The notes below the pieces were generated by a model. The model did no database searches, was not told where the DNA came from, and saw only the letters and a program-made list of their open reading frames with translations. The position numbers were made by a program, and so were the translations under genes. Shown here one piece after another: positions 1 to 6,216 of a stretch of DNA of 8,888 nucleotides; the first letter of the stretch is position 1, and every line of letters starts with the position of its first letter. The DNA comes from Flavobacteriales bacterium (GTDB lineage: Bacteria; Bacteroidota; Bacteroidia; Flavobacteriales; Flavobacteriaceae), in contig JALVDN010000275.1 in NCBI GenBank assembly GCA_027008965.1, positions 1-8,888 on the forward strand, read 5' to 3'.

Positions 1-17
1 AATCCGATTTTCAACAT
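1..17 (-). CDS. Possible start of a further gene downstream of norF (partial, cut by window edge)
   Basis: On the minus strand an ATG at 17-15 opens a frame (M-L-K-I-G...) that runs off the window. It lies 24 nt after the norF stop and is preceded by TTCAGG, a weak purine-containing leader. The spacing would suit another member of the nor operon. Only about five codons are visible, so neither the reality of the gene nor its product can be judged. Confidence 0.2.
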
Positions 18-41
18 CCTGAAGATTATATTTGGCTAAAT

Positions 42-302
42 TTACGAATTTAAAAAAACAGTGATGATCACCACGAGAAAGATAAACAACATTCCTAAAA
101 GAGCCATTATGGTTATCCAAAATGAATGTGCATGTTTCAGTTCCATATATTCCCATGCAACCAGCATGAATTTTACATAAGAAAGGATGAAAATTATTAT
201 CAATATCCAAAAACCCGGGCCGTTAATATGGGATAATATGAGTCCGGCAGTACTCAATAAAAACAATGTGATCCAAGTAATTAATAAACTTTTGTTTTTC
301 AT
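42..302 (-). CDS. norF: NorF-like small membrane protein (cytochrome c oxidase subunit IV-like)
   Basis: An 86-residue, almost wholly hydrophobic protein with three predicted membrane helices (about residues 6-24, 30-52 and 62-83). Between helices 2 and 3 it has the segment KFMLVAWEYMELKHAHSFW (44-62). This K-x-x-L-V-x-x-x-(F/Y)-M-E-L-(R/K)-H-A pattern is typical of prokaryotic cytochrome oxidase subunit IV and NorF proteins. I chose the ATG at 302 rather than an upstream in-frame ATG at 335: its ATG shares bases with the norE TGA (ATGA), a classic translational-coupling overlap, whereas the longer form would overlap norE by 37 nt and add an unrelated N-terminus. It is the last complete gene of the nor operon. 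NorE/NorF are not catalytic; in denitrifiers they are reported to support full NO reductase activity. The family call is firm; the symbol rests on position next to norE. Confidence 0.78.
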   Translation of the reverse strand: MKNKSLLITWITLFLLSTAGLILSHINGPGFWILIIIFILSYVKFMLVAWEYMELKHAHSFWITIMALLGMLFIFLVVIITVFLNS

Positions 303-868
303 TTTAAATAAAACATAGGAAAGATTAATATCCAAATGATATCACATAAGTGCCAAAAAATACTGCCCATCATCACATCGGGCAATATCTGTGCATTATT
401 GTTTTTTCTCACATATAGGTAGAGAACAAACAAAATCATGACGGCCACCAATACATGTAGAAAATGAAAACCTGTAATCAGCCAATAGAACATAAAATAT
501 GTTCCTGAAGTCCAAGTATAACCGCTGTCTATTTTGTGGGCATATTCCATACTTTTCAAAACAAGAAAGGCTAGTCCGAAAAGCATGGCTAATAAGATTT
601 GTAGTGATGCTTTATCATATTGATGTTTTTTTAAAATCCTGATGGCATTGGCCATAAAGTATCCTCCCGTAATCAAAAGAATAGTGTAAATATACCCGTC
701 CCAAGGGTTCATATGTTTCATTCCTTCGGCGGCATCCAACGGATTTTTTGCCCGGTAAACGGCAAATGCGGTTAATACGGCCATAAAGGTTATGAGTTCA
801 ACAAGGACTACAATCCAAATCAATATGCCTCCGGGTGGATATAAAAGGTTTTGTTTAACTTGATTCAT
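299..868 (-). CDS. norE: NorE-like protein, heme-copper oxidase subunit III family
   Basis: A 189-residue integral membrane protein related to cytochrome c oxidase subunit III. It begins with the NorE-type YPPGGILIW segment (10-18), followed by helix 1 with Glu24. Further predicted helices lie near 58-78, 89-106, 122-152 and 168-187. Family hallmarks are Glu108 in KSMEYAHK, GFHFLHV (133-139) and the C-terminal WHLCDIIWILIFPMFYL (172-188). Its length matches NorE and five-helix subunit III proteins. It starts 2 nt after the TPR gene stop and overlaps norF by ATGA, so it is co-transcribed with the reductase genes. NorE has no redox centre; genetic work in Paracoccus-type denitrifiers suggests it aids activity or stability of cNor. 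A generic subunit III of an oxidase is the alternative, but no oxidase subunit I or II is present and the order norD...norE-norF favours NorE. Confidence 0.87.
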   Translation of the reverse strand: MNQVKQNLLYPPGGILIWIVVLVELITFMAVLTAFAVYRAKNPLDAAEGMKHMNPWDGYIYTILLITGGYFMANAIRILKKHQYDKASLQILLAMLFGLAFLVLKSMEYAHKIDSGYTWTSGTYFMFYWLITGFHFLHVLVAVMILFVLYLYVRKNNNAQILPDVMMGSIFWHLCDIIWILIFPMFYLK

Positions 869-870
869 TC

Positions 871-1242
871 TTATGGGTTTGAAATTTGGATTATTTTTCG
901 GAGCGTTTGTATTTCTTTTCCGGCCAGTGAATCCAAATCTTCCGGAACGTCCAATTTTTTCAGTTTTTCCAAATCCTTCAAAGCTCGTTCATATTCGCCG
1001 GAGGCTATATAGAGTTTAGCCCTTTTATATAAATACCATGGTTGCTCCGGATACTTTTTAATACTATCATCATACATTTTTATTTTGTCAACAGCCGTAA
1101 GAGTGTCTTTTTTTTCAAATGTCTCTTGATGATAATAATCGGGTCGCAGGTTGAAAAAGGTGATTGTAAAACCCGCAATAAGAATAAACAAAACTATACC
1201 GAAAAGTATTATTCTGTTTTTTGTGTAAACAGTCTCTTTCAT
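871..1242 (-). CDS. Single-pass membrane protein with one TPR-like unit, extra gene inside the nor operon
   Basis: A 123-residue protein I do not recognise as a named Nor subunit. A basic N-terminus (KNR at 8-10) precedes one hydrophobic helix (about 11-30). A soluble segment follows, most likely periplasmic by the positive-inside rule. Residues 68-98 (PWYLYKRAKLYIASGEYERA, then LKDLEKLKKLD) follow the tetratricopeptide spacing W-L-Y-A-G-Y-A-L. The C-terminal part is helical and charged. The gene starts 4 nt after norD stops and ends 2 nt before norE starts, so it is embedded in the operon rather than a chance neighbour. Paracoccus-type norCBQDEF clusters have no gene here. An assembly or scaffold role for the Nor complex is inferred from TPR-like content, membrane anchoring and position only. 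Confidence 0.8.
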   Translation of the reverse strand: MKETVYTKNRIILFGIVLFILIAGFTITFFNLRPDYYHQETFEKKDTLTAVDKIKMYDDSIKKYPEQPWYLYKRAKLYIASGEYERALKDLEKLKKLDVPEDLDSLAGKEIQTLRKIIQISNP

Positions 1243-1246
1243 TTTT

Positions 1247-2992
1247 TTATTTGGTCATAATTTTTTCAATGAGTCCTGTCAAGGCAAAAATCAATTCTTT
1301 GGCGTTGGCCAAAATATGATAGTTTCCCGTTCCAAACATCATAGGCAAATAGAATTTGGCTTGTTTTTCAATGGCAAATGCATGGGTGTGAATATAATCG
1401 GCTTTTAACTCACGGAGCGCTTGTTTCACATCGGCGATACCATATTTTCCTTCATACCGGTCATAGTCGTTCGGTTTACCGTCGGTGAGTAGAATAACCC
1501 ATTTATTTTTGCTCTCACGTTGACTGATCAAATAATGTGCGTGTCTAATAGCCGGCCCGATTCTTGTATACCCCGATGGTTGAAGAGATGGTATAAAATA
1601 TTTGGCTGTATTCCAATCATCGTCAAAGGATTTCAATGTATGATAGCGACAATGATTACGTGTTTTGGATGAAAAGCCGTCAATTTGAAAATCTATTCCG
1701 TATTCCGCCAGAACTTCGCCCATCAGGATGGCTATTTGTTTTTCCACATCAATAATCCTGTTTCCCGCCGCATAGCCATCGGCAGAGAGACTTTGGTCCA
1801 ATAAAAACAAAATGCTGAGTTCTTTTTCGCGGTTTCGCTTGCTGTCATAGACTTTTTCATTGGGTGTATGTCCGGCTTTGATATCGGAAATCATGTCGGT
1901 TAATGCATCAATATTCAAATGATCTCCATATTCCACCCGTTTGATTTCTATCATTTTGTTATGAAACCGAGCAAATTGCTTTTTAATGGTGCGAAGCACC
2001 AATCCGTTTTGTTCAATGGTTTTTGTATAATAATCCCTGTCTTGATCACGAATGGTTTTGTGGACAACTTTGCAATAATCCGGCAAATAGGATTTAGTCA
2101 GGTATTTATATTCGTCATAAGTAAAATATTTTTCTTTTAAGTCTGTTTCTTTACTCTCGGCAACACTTGTGCCGGTTACAAACTCCGCTTGATAAACAGA
2201 ATGGGTTTCTTCATCAATTCTGTAGGTATGTTTAATGCGTGCTTCGGAAAGCGCTTCATAATCTTCTTCCAGGCTGTCTTCACCATCGAAATCCCTTGGT
2301 AAGCCCGAGTAATCTTCAACCGTTTCAACTTTTTCAAAATTGTGGGTGAAAACCCAATCTTCCAATTTTTTCTTTTCAATGTGTGCCGATTTCACTTCTT
2401 CGTTGGGTTGTGCTTGTTTTACGGTCCTGGCTTGAGGCAATGCTTTCTCATCAAAGCCAGTATCGGGGTTCAAAGGGTCTCCGTTTGCTTCGTTTTCAGG
2501 GAAAATGCTTCCGGTTAGCCACGCATAATCCGGTTCTTGTTGCTTAGATATAAAATAATCATTTAGTTCTATTTTAAAATCTTCATAAATATCTTTTAGA
2601 GACGGTAATTCTTGAAAAAGTTCCGATAAGATTTTAGTATCCACATCACTATTGAAATCTATTTTTCCTTCGGTTAATTCACCCGAATGAAAAAGACGAT
2701 GAGCATAAACAAAATAGAGTGTTTTAAATAAAAAATACTTTTTATTGGTTTTTTTATCGGAAAAGAAATACATTTTCTCCGGAAGAAAAATATTTTTTCC
2801 ACGCAGACCACCTTTTTCAGAAGCCCTGAAAATTTGAAGGGGAATACCCGAAAAAGCCCTGGCCAGTATGGTCAACTCGTTTTTAATATTTTCCAAATAT
2901 ACGGCCCGTTCTTTTTCTTCGGCATTTAATTCTTCTTTTCCGGCAAAGAAAAAATCATAAATTTTTTTAAATATCTTTTGATCAAGTTCCAT
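1247..2992 (-). CDS. norD: NorD, VWA-domain nitric oxide reductase activation protein
   Basis: A 581-residue soluble protein with no signal peptide. The C-terminal von Willebrand factor A domain (about 392-580) carries an intact metal-ion-dependent adhesion site: DQSLS at 399-403, Thr476 in GYTRIGPAIRHA, and Asp504 in LLTDGKPNDYD, a segment diagnostic of NorD/CbbO-like proteins. The N-terminal half is charged and helical, with an acidic, low-conservation middle (about 165-260). NorD works with the ATPase NorQ in the cytoplasm; the pair is required for active cNor, probably by inserting the FeB iron into NorB. It begins 6 nt after norQ ends, and the TPR gene follows after 4 nt. All key MIDAS residues are present, so it should be functional. 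At about 580 residues it is slightly short of the roughly 600-640 usual in Proteobacteria. Confidence 0.94.
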   Translation of the reverse strand: MELDQKIFKKIYDFFFAGKEELNAEEKERAVYLENIKNELTILARAFSGIPLQIFRASEKGGLRGKNIFLPEKMYFFSDKKTNKKYFLFKTLYFVYAHRLFHSGELTEGKIDFNSDVDTKILSELFQELPSLKDIYEDFKIELNDYFISKQQEPDYAWLTGSIFPENEANGDPLNPDTGFDEKALPQARTVKQAQPNEEVKSAHIEKKKLEDWVFTHNFEKVETVEDYSGLPRDFDGEDSLEEDYEALSEARIKHTYRIDEETHSVYQAEFVTGTSVAESKETDLKEKYFTYDEYKYLTKSYLPDYCKVVHKTIRDQDRDYYTKTIEQNGLVLRTIKKQFARFHNKMIEIKRVEYGDHLNIDALTDMISDIKAGHTPNEKVYDSKRNREKELSILFLLDQSLSADGYAAGNRIIDVEKQIAILMGEVLAEYGIDFQIDGFSSKTRNHCRYHTLKSFDDDWNTAKYFIPSLQPSGYTRIGPAIRHAHYLISQRESKNKWVILLTDGKPNDYDRYEGKYGIADVKQALRELKADYIHTHAFAIEKQAKFYLPMMFGTGNYHILANAKELIFALTGLIEKIMTK

Positions 2993-2998
2993 GCTCGC

Positions 2999-3781
2999 TT
3001 AAATCATTAATTCGGACAATTGGATGAGTGATTCCAGAATTTCCGGATCATCCGTGAGCGGTTGAATCATAGCCACATTCACAGCCAGCCTTTTATCCAA
3101 ACCATGTGCAATTAAAATGGCGGCATCAACAACCAGTCGTGTGGAAACGGTTTCCGTGAGTCCGAGTTCGGTTAAATTTCGGATTTTTCGTGCAATTTTC
3201 ACCAATTGTTTGGCCACATCAAGCGGAATATTCGCTTCTTTGGATACAATTTCCGCCTCCTTTTTTTCATCCGGATAGTCAAACATAAGGCCCACAAAAC
3301 GTTGCCGTGTAGAAGGTTTGAGTTCTTTATAACTGCGTTGGTAGCCCGGATTATAGGAGGCAACAAGCATAAAATCGGGATGTGCAGTGATTTCTTCTCC
3401 GAGTTTATCCAGATATAAAGTACGACGGTAATCCGTTAATGAGTGGATAGCCACAATCACATCGGGACGTGCTTCGGCCACTTCATCCAGATAGATGATG
3501 GCGCCCTGCTTCACGGCTTTGGTCAACGGGCCGTCTTGCCAAACCGCCTCGGTTCCTTTGAGAATAAATCTTCCTATTAAATCCGTGGCCGAAGTCTCTT
3601 CATGACAAGCCACTGTAATCAAATCCTTATGAAGGTGATAAGCCATATATTCAACAAACCTGGTTTTTCCGGTTCCAGTGGGACCTTTCAACAAAACGGG
3701 TAGTTTTTTTTCAAATGCCGCTTGAAATACAGGTATTTCATGCGATTGCGGAATATAAAAAGGTTCGGTTTCTATTTTCAT
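2999..3781 (-). CDS. norQ: NorQ, MoxR-family AAA+ ATPase
   Basis: A 260-residue AAA+ ATPase of the NorQ/CbbQ branch of the MoxR group. It has Walker A GPTGTGKT (33-40), Walker B IIYLDE (95-100), a sensor-1 Asn144 in VASYNPG and an arginine-finger region STRQRF (157-162). Length is normal for the family. NorQ is a cytoplasmic ATPase that teams with the VWA protein NorD to activate NO reductase, a pairing also seen in CbbQ/CbbO for Rubisco. The ATG follows a 75-nt gap from norB that contains a terminator-like hairpin, so this gene and those after it may be transcribed less than norCB. No Bacteroidota-type promoter is visible between the hairpin and this start. Confidence 0.96.
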   Translation of the reverse strand: MKIETEPFYIPQSHEIPVFQAAFEKKLPVLLKGPTGTGKTRFVEYMAYHLHKDLITVACHEETSATDLIGRFILKGTEAVWQDGPLTKAVKQGAIIYLDEVAEARPDVIVAIHSLTDYRRTLYLDKLGEEITAHPDFMLVASYNPGYQRSYKELKPSTRQRFVGLMFDYPDEKKEAEIVSKEANIPLDVAKQLVKIARKIRNLTELGLTETVSTRLVVDAAILIAHGLDKRLAVNVAMIQPLTDDPEILESLIQLSELMI

Positions 3782-3796
3782 ACTTTTAAATTTTTG

Positions 3797-3830
3797 AAAA
3801 AAAGAGACGGCAAGAATCTTTACCGTCTCT
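3797..3830 (-). terminator. Rho-independent terminator or attenuator between norB and norQ
   Basis: On the minus strand, AGAGACGG (3830-3823) and CCGTCTCT (3810-3803) form a perfect 8-bp stem around a 12-nt loop that itself contains AAGA/TCTT complementarity. The stem is followed at once by a run of T (plus-strand A at 3797-3803). This is the classic intrinsic terminator layout in the direction of nor transcription. It lies 26 nt past the norB stop and 16 nt before the norQ ATG. No T-run follows in the plus direction, so it acts on the nor transcript only. Since norQDEF needs this transcript, partial read-through is the likely outcome. Confidence 0.78.
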
Positions 3831-3856
3831 AAAGATAAAAATAATTCAAATCATTA

Positions 3857-5209
3857 TTAAATAGGTTGAAACTCTTCTTGCGATTGCATGGCCGAATCGG
3901 TTGGCATTCCGTATTTGATGAATTCCCACATAAACATCAAAATACCTATGGTGAAAATGGTTGCGGCTATAATTAAAACCAAAAAGTGATACCATAATTC
4001 ATTAGCCACAAGCATAAAATCAAAACCGCCTATTCGTTCCATAGCCACTTGTTGCACACCGGCCGCCGCAAAAGCCGAAGTCATCAAAATCATGCCCACG
4101 TTGGCAATCCAAAAAGCATATTCTCCGGTTTTAGTAAAATATCTTTTCCTACCCGTCAAATTAGGCATCACGTAAGCAATAAAAGCAAACACCAACATTC
4201 CGTATGCTCCCCAAAAGGCTAAATGACCATGCATGGCGGTGACCAATGTACCGTGAGTCCACAAATTCACTTGTGGTAACGTATGGGCCAATCCGAGCAT
4301 TCCTGCACCGAGAAAAGACATGATGGCGGCACCCAAGGTCCACATCAGGGCCAATTTATTCGGATGGCGTTTTTCTCCTTTCCTGTACATCACCATAGCA
4401 AAAAGAGCCATACCCAAAAAAGCCAAAGGTTCCAATGCTGAGAAAATACCGCCTATCACCAACCAATACTCGGGCGTTCCCGTGTAGTAGTAGTGATGCC
4501 CCGTACCTAAAATCCCCGAAAGGAATGTCAGTCCCACAATCACATATAACCATTTTTCAATCACTTCACGGTCTACACCCGTTAACTTAATGAGCAAGTA
4601 GGCCAAAATGCCACCCATTATCAATTCCCAAACACCTTCAACCCAAAGGTGAACCACCCACCAACGGAAAAACGAATCATATGCATGGTTATCAAACCAA
4701 ATCATACCGGGCAAATAGAGTAGGGCCGCTCCAACCAAACCACCCGACAATACAAGTGCGGTTGTAGTTCGTTTTTTGCCTTTCCAAAGTGTAACCAATA
4801 TGATATAAAGAAACAACAATACATCAATAACAACCAAATAATCCAATTCGCGCGGAATTTCCAAAAATTTTCTTCCTTCCCACCATCCGAAATGGAAACC
4901 TACAATAGCAATCACGCCAACCACAGCCAATGCAATCAATTGCAAATAAGCCAATTTGGGACAACAAAGTTCGGTTTCGGCTTCATCCGGGATAATATAA
5001 TAGGCCGCTCCCATAAAACCGCTTAAAATCCATACAACCAGCAAATTTTTGTGAACGGCAATGGCCGTATTGAAAGGTATTACATCATGTAAACCGTCAT
5101 ATCCCATGTGAGCGAAACCCATAATAAAACCATAAGTAACCTGCAAAACAAGCAGGAGCATGCTTAAGGCAAAAAACCAATAGGCAACTTTTTGTGATTT
5201 ATATTTCAT
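3857..5209 (-). CDS. norB: NorB, catalytic subunit of cytochrome c-dependent nitric oxide reductase
   Basis: A 450-residue, twelve-helix heme-copper oxidase-family protein that catalyses 2 NO + 2 e- + 2 H+ -> N2O + H2O. All expected ligands are visible. His53 and His329 bind the low-spin heme b. His327 in MHGH binds heme b3. His187 (HLWVEGVWE), His238 and His239 (GTGHHYYYTG) bind FeB. Glu191, Glu195 and Glu260 (SALEPL) match the active-site and proton-path glutamates of the Pseudomonas enzyme, whose numbering runs 20 higher over this part. The FeB-ligand glutamate replaces the Tyr-His cofactor of oxidases, so this is an NO reductase and not an oxidase. It lacks the fused N-terminal quinol module of qNor, in keeping with a separate norC 3 nt upstream. 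Residues 82-83 are Cys-Cys in the loop after helix 2. Confidence 0.98.
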   Translation of the reverse strand: MKYKSQKVAYWFFALSMLLLVLQVTYGFIMGFAHMGYDGLHDVIPFNTAIAVHKNLLVVWILSGFMGAAYYIIPDEAETELCCPKLAYLQLIALAVVGVIAIVGFHFGWWEGRKFLEIPRELDYLVVIDVLLFLYIILVTLWKGKKRTTTALVLSGGLVGAALLYLPGMIWFDNHAYDSFFRWWVVHLWVEGVWELIMGGILAYLLIKLTGVDREVIEKWLYVIVGLTFLSGILGTGHHYYYTGTPEYWLVIGGIFSALEPLAFLGMALFAMVMYRKGEKRHPNKLALMWTLGAAIMSFLGAGMLGLAHTLPQVNLWTHGTLVTAMHGHLAFWGAYGMLVFAFIAYVMPNLTGRKRYFTKTGEYAFWIANVGMILMTSAFAAAGVQQVAMERIGGFDFMLVANELWYHFLVLIIAATIFTIGILMFMWEFIKYGMPTDSAMQSQEEFQPI

Positions 5210-5212
5210 AGC

Positions 5213-5650
5213 TTAATTTTTTAAATATTTTTTGAATGTAGGCTCGGGAGGAAAACCATTCAAATCCGCTTCTCCTATCCACTTCAGGAATTCCACCATA
5301 TGATTGGCTTCTTCTTCGGAAAAACCGTAGGCAACCATTTTTCTTCCACGCGGCGCCCAGGGTTTTTCAGACATCAACACGGCCTTGATAAATTCCGGGC
5401 CTCTACGCTGATAAACCTTGGTAAGTTCAGGAGCATAATAAGCACCTTCTCCCATGATTGTATGGCAACCCATACAATTATGCTTATCCCATAAAACTCT
5501 CCCTTTGACTACGGCCTCAGTCATATTTTCTTCATGGGTTTTCTCAGGAATACCCCTTCTGACCGTATCAAAGGACAAACCGATGAAAATGATAGAGAAC
5601 AGAAAAGTTCCTATCAAGAAAAACAGTAGCGCTTGTCTTTTTGTAAGCAT
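5213..5650 (-). CDS. norC: NorC, membrane-anchored cytochrome c subunit of nitric oxide reductase
   Basis: A 145-residue monoheme cytochrome c. One membrane anchor (about 8-26) is followed by a periplasmic domain with the heme-binding CMGCH (59-63), the NorC-type TIMGEGAYYAPEL segment (64-76) and a likely distal methionine ligand Met105 in GRKMVAYGFS. It takes electrons from a soluble cytochrome c or cupredoxin and passes them to heme b of NorB. Gly69 and the Tyr71/Tyr72 pair match the region that helps hold the interfacial calcium in the Pseudomonas structure. It is the first gene of the operon, 3 nt before norB. The ATG at 5650 leaves the normal short N-terminus before the anchor. No Shine-Dalgarno is visible, as is usual in Bacteroidota. 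Heme attachment will need a Ccm-type system encoded elsewhere. Confidence 0.97.
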   Translation of the reverse strand: MLTKRQALLFFLIGTFLFSIIFIGLSFDTVRRGIPEKTHEENMTEAVVKGRVLWDKHNCMGCHTIMGEGAYYAPELTKVYQRRGPEFIKAVLMSEKPWAPRGRKMVAYGFSEEEANHMVEFLKWIGEADLNGFPPEPTFKKYLKN

Positions 5651-5666
5651 AAAACTATAATTTAAA

Positions 5667-5691
5667 GGTTAAATTTGTTTTTAATTTAACC
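5667..5691. promoter_or_regulatory. Perfect 9-bp inverted repeat in the norC leader
   Basis: GGTTAAATT (5667-5675) and AATTTAACC (5683-5691) are exact inverted copies with a 7-nt spacer. The element ends 17 nt before the norC ATG. It could be an operator for a dimeric repressor or a hairpin in the mRNA leader. No T-run follows in the nor direction, so it is not a normal terminator. Its role is inferred from position. Confidence 0.4.
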
Positions 5692-5708
5692 AACTGCTGA
5701 ATACTTGA

Positions 5709-5726
5709 TTATGATATTTGTCATTA
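5709..5726. promoter_or_regulatory. Candidate CRP/FNR-family operator upstream of norC
   Basis: TTATGA (5709-5714), six bases, then TCATTA (5721-5726) gives the dyad ATGA-N6-TCAT, with half-sites close to the TGTGA-N6-TCACA pattern of CRP/FNR regulators. Its centre is about 68 nt before the norC ATG. NO reductase operons are commonly controlled by NO-sensing members of this family (DNR, NNR, HcpR). A weak -7-like TAGTTTTT on the minus strand (5740-5733) lies just upstream of it, without a clear -33 element, so the promoter itself is unresolved. Confidence 0.35.
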
Positions 5727-5803
5727 AATACAAAAAACTATGGAAACGCATCAATAAATACTTATAACCATTGTTATTCTATTAAATTTATTTTTATTTT
5801 TTT

Positions 5804-5961
5804 GGGGCGCCTAATGGCGTGCTCCGTTTAAATCTTGCTCGCATCGCTCCGATTTTTGCAAAGCACGTCTGCGGGGTCTTGTCGTCTTCGCTCCAAGCCT
5901 CCTCCCCGTGGCAAAAACACGGGCGTTGCTTCGCAAGGATACCACTTCGCCCGCCGGCGCG
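5804..5961 (-). repeat. GC-rich intergenic element A (probable dispersed repeat)
   Basis: A GC-rich block in AT-rich DNA. It starts sharply with GGGGCGCC after a T-rich run and ends where the first short palindromic repeat begins. It contains the hairpin CCCGTG (5905-5910) / CACGGG (5918-5923) around GCAAAAA. It also has several 'TTCGCT/GCTTCG'-style runs (for example 5887-5892 and 5926-5934) typical of non-coding Bacteroidota repeats. Open frames cross it on both strands, but their translations look like no protein and are rich in Arg, Ser and Ala. Read on the minus strand, it ends AGGCGCCCC followed by A-rich DNA on the nor side. I recall similar blocks as dispersed elements in flavobacterial genomes, but that is memory, not a search. 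Confidence 0.5.
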
Positions 5962-5996
5962 GAGATTCCTCGTCGCTTCGCTCCGTCGGAATGACA
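5962..5996 (+). repeat. Short palindromic intergenic repeat, copy 1
   Basis: The copy begins GAGATTCCTCGTCG and ends CTCCGTCGGAATGACA, with CTTCG between. The same two ends occur in copy 3, and copy 2 is an inverted variant. It abuts element A directly. These sequences match the small non-coding repeats widespread between genes in Bacteroidota; no transposase is present. Confidence 0.75.
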
Positions 5997-6026
5997 TGGT
6001 GCTACTGATTTTATTGGAAGAGAGCT

Positions 6027-6070
6027 TGTCATTTCGAAGGAGTGAACGAAGTGAACGACTGAGAAATCTC
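6027..6070 (-). repeat. Short palindromic intergenic repeat, copy 2 (inverted, diverged)
   Basis: The plus strand reads TTGTCATTTCGAAGGAG, then GAACGAAGTGAACGA, and ends GAGAAATCTC. Its reverse complement begins GAGATTTCTC and ends GAAATGACA, the same layout as copies 1 and 3 but with T for C at key positions. It is therefore a second subtype in the opposite orientation. Internal TGAACGAAGTGAACG is itself a short tandem duplication. Confidence 0.7.
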
Positions 6071-6088
6071 TATCTACATAAAAAAAAT

Positions 6089-6136
6089 GAGATTCCTCGT
6101 CGTTCCGGCATGCGCCGGAACTCCGTCGGAATGACA
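6089..6136 (+). repeat. Short palindromic intergenic repeat, copy 3 with strong internal hairpin
   Basis: The copy has the same ends as copy 1 (GAGATTCCTCGTCG and CTCCGTCGGAATGACA). The centre is replaced by a perfect 7-bp hairpin, TTCCGGC (6103-6109), ATGC loop, GCCGGAA (6114-6120). Copies 1 and 3 thus differ only in the insert between conserved ends. Confidence 0.75.
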
Positions 6137-6216
6137 CAATTCCTTTCATCTTTGTAGTAGAAGAACGAGAAACACAAATCGTCGTTTGATGTTCATGATT
6201 CAAGCACAACTTGTCG

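Noticed and set aside
1919..2379. Open frames inside norD (plus 1919-2140, minus 2176-2379)
   Set aside because: They are shadows of norD, whose frame is intact with complete MIDAS motifs.
3857..5209. norB considered as a cbb3-type oxidase subunit (CcoN)
   Set aside because: The active-site glutamates (191, 195, 260) and the norC/norQ/norD neighbours mark it as an NO reductase. No ccoO or ccoP gene is present.
5670..5677. Plus-strand TAAATTTG matching TAnnTTTG
   Set aside because: It points away from norC into gene-free repeat DNA and has no matching -33 element or downstream gene, so it is probably a chance match in AT-rich sequence.
5927..6136. Repeats considered as a CRISPR array
   Set aside because: There are only three copies, in alternating orientation, with unequal length and spacing and no cas genes. 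They fit palindromic intergenic repeats.
5794..6209. Several open frames on both strands through the intergenic repeats (67-132 residues)
   Set aside because: They cross elements A and the short repeats. Their translations are Arg/Ser/Ala-rich, follow the repeat units and resemble no protein family. They are by-products of GC-rich repeat DNA lacking stops.
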